Positions 15,962-16,186 of a DNA stretch of 16,186 bases are shown here, in pieces. Position numbers and translations under genes: made by a program. Each line of letters opens with the position of its first letter. Position 1 is the stretch's first letter. The notes below the pieces were generated by a model, which ran no database searches, was not told the DNA's origin, and saw only the letters and a list, made by a program, of their open reading frames with translations. Origin of the DNA: Clostridia bacterium (GTDB lineage: Bacteria; Bacillota_A; Clostridia; Oscillospirales; CAG-272); NCBI GenBank assembly GCA_017472105.1, contig JAFUQY010000393.1, positions 1-16,186 on the forward strand. Direction: 5' to 3'.

Positions 15962-16026
15962 GAGTTTGTTTACAAACTCGCAGATTTCACCACCGGTGAA
16001 TATCTCAAGGTCGCTTTTGAAAAAGC
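15962..16026. promoter_or_regulatory. Three consecutive short palindromes upstream of remA
   Basis: In 65 bp there are three perfect inverted repeats: GAGTTTG-TTTA-CAAACTC (15962-15979), TTCACC-ACC-GGTGAA (15986-16000) and GCTTTT-GA-AAAAGC (16013-16026). They lie in the leader or promoter zone of the remA-led cluster, 42-106 bases before its start codon. None is followed by a T-run on either strand that would make a convincing terminator. They could be operators, 5'-UTR stems or parts of a dispersed intergenic repeat. Confidence 0.35.
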
Positions 16027-16045
16027 TCCGCAAAACTTTTATACT
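16017..16045 (+). promoter_or_regulatory. Candidate sigma-A promoter pointing right (TTGAAA-17-TATACT)
   Basis: TTGAAA (16017-16022), a 17-base spacer and TATACT (16040-16045) match the vegetative promoter consensus well on the plus strand, divergent to remA. Transcription would begin near 16052 and read through both repeat units toward the window end. On the minus strand the same bases offer TATAAA (16038-16043) as a weak -10 for remA, without a good -35. AT-rich sequence makes chance matches possible. Confidence 0.4.
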
Positions 16046-16054
16046 GACGAGGTG

Positions 16055-16103
16055 CAGTGGTCTACGGGAAGTTAGTTGATATGAGTTCGTCAGCTTCAGG
16101 GGG
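16055..16103. repeat. Imperfect intergenic repeat, copy 1
   Basis: Begins CAGTGGTCTACGGG (16055-16068) and ends CTTCAGGGGG (16094-16103). The interior can form a hairpin whose outer 6 pairs are GAAGTT/AGCTTC (16067-16072 with 16093-16098), and a T6 run follows at 16105-16110. No reading frame of note crosses it. It shares both end blocks with copy 2, 83 bp away. Confidence 0.55.
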
Positions 16104-16137
16104 ATTTTTTGACTATGTTTTGCTTTGATTCTCTATT

Positions 16138-16178
16138 CAGCGGTCTACGGGTACAATTGCGGACTGCACTTCAGGGGG
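16138..16178. repeat. Imperfect intergenic repeat, copy 2
   Basis: Begins CAGCGGTCTACGGG (16138-16151, one mismatch to copy 1) and ends CTTCAGGGGG (16169-16178, identical). The interior is 8 bp shorter and unrelated in sequence. ACTGCAC just before the end block (16163-16169) is the reverse complement of GTGCAGT at the start of copy 1 (16053-16059), so the two copies could pair into one larger structure. The window ends 8 bases later. Confidence 0.55.
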
Positions 16179-16186
16179 CGATGCCA

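Noticed and set aside
16066..16178. Four G-runs as a possible G-quadruplex
   Set aside because: The runs are separated by roughly 20-45 bases, too far for an ordinary intramolecular quadruplex.
16176..16186. GGGCGATG at the window end, resembling the start of a fluoride riboswitch
   Set aside because: Only 11 bases are available; the match is far too short and the rest of the structure lies outside the window.
1..16186. CRISPR array, transposase, integrase, tRNA or rRNA genes
   Set aside because: No regularly spaced direct repeats, mobile-element proteins, terminal inverted repeats or RNA gene signatures were seen anywhere in the window.

Overview
The window (about 16.2 kb, G+C-rich) is a chromosomal housekeeping region of a Gram-positive anaerobe-type Firmicute, most likely an uncultured member of class Clostridia (Oscillospiraceae-like; this placement is inference). 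The evidence is gene order and content. Reading leftward on the minus strand it runs remA-gmk-rpoZ-priA-def-fmt-yugP-rsmB-rlmN-prpC-prkC-(tmrB-like)-rsgA-thiN-spoVM, which is the Bacillus/Clostridium-type cluster. A 27-codon spoVM gene, too short for a routine ORF cutoff, sits exactly where Bacillus subtilis has it, just after thiN. It suggests that the organism or its recent ancestors make endospores.

Layout. 1-1395 (+): the 3' part of a PF09818-type predicted ABC-class ATPase, cut by the window edge. 1396-1848 (-): a small, probably all-helical hypothetical protein whose stop codon abuts the ATPase stop with no gap. 1903-1955: a stem-loop that probably ends the long minus-strand cluster. 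1961-2718: spoVM and thiN. 2703-7082: rsgA, a TmrB-like ATP-binding protein, the Ser/Thr kinase PrkC with PASTA domains, and its cognate PP2C phosphatase, with a candidate internal promoter just upstream of the phosphatase. 7215-11835: rRNA modification (rlmN, rsmB), a membrane zinc metallopeptidase (yugP), and initiator-tRNA and N-terminal Met formyl metabolism (fmt, def). 11892-15920: priA, rpoZ, gmk and remA. 15921-16186: a non-coding stretch with three short palindromes, a possible plus-strand promoter and two copies of an undescribed imperfect repeat.

How the genes fit together. The cluster joins nucleotide supply and transcription (gmk, rpoZ), replication restart (priA), translation initiation and ribosome maturation (fmt, def, rsmB, rlmN, rsgA), and envelope or spore signalling (prkC/prpC, remA, spoVM). 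Tight spacing, a 16-bp overlap (rsgA/thiN) and an 11-bp overlap (remA/gmk) support co-transcription over long stretches. coaBC (between rpoZ and priA) and rpe (between rsgA and thiN), often present in this cluster, are absent.

No complete unknown multi-gene system is visible. The most interesting items are the hidden spoVM with a sigma-E-like -10 element, the repeat-bearing region upstream of remA, the cysteine-rich RemA variant, the PriA zinc-domain insertion, the enlarged omega subunit, and the tail-less TmrB-like protein inserted between prkC and rsgA.
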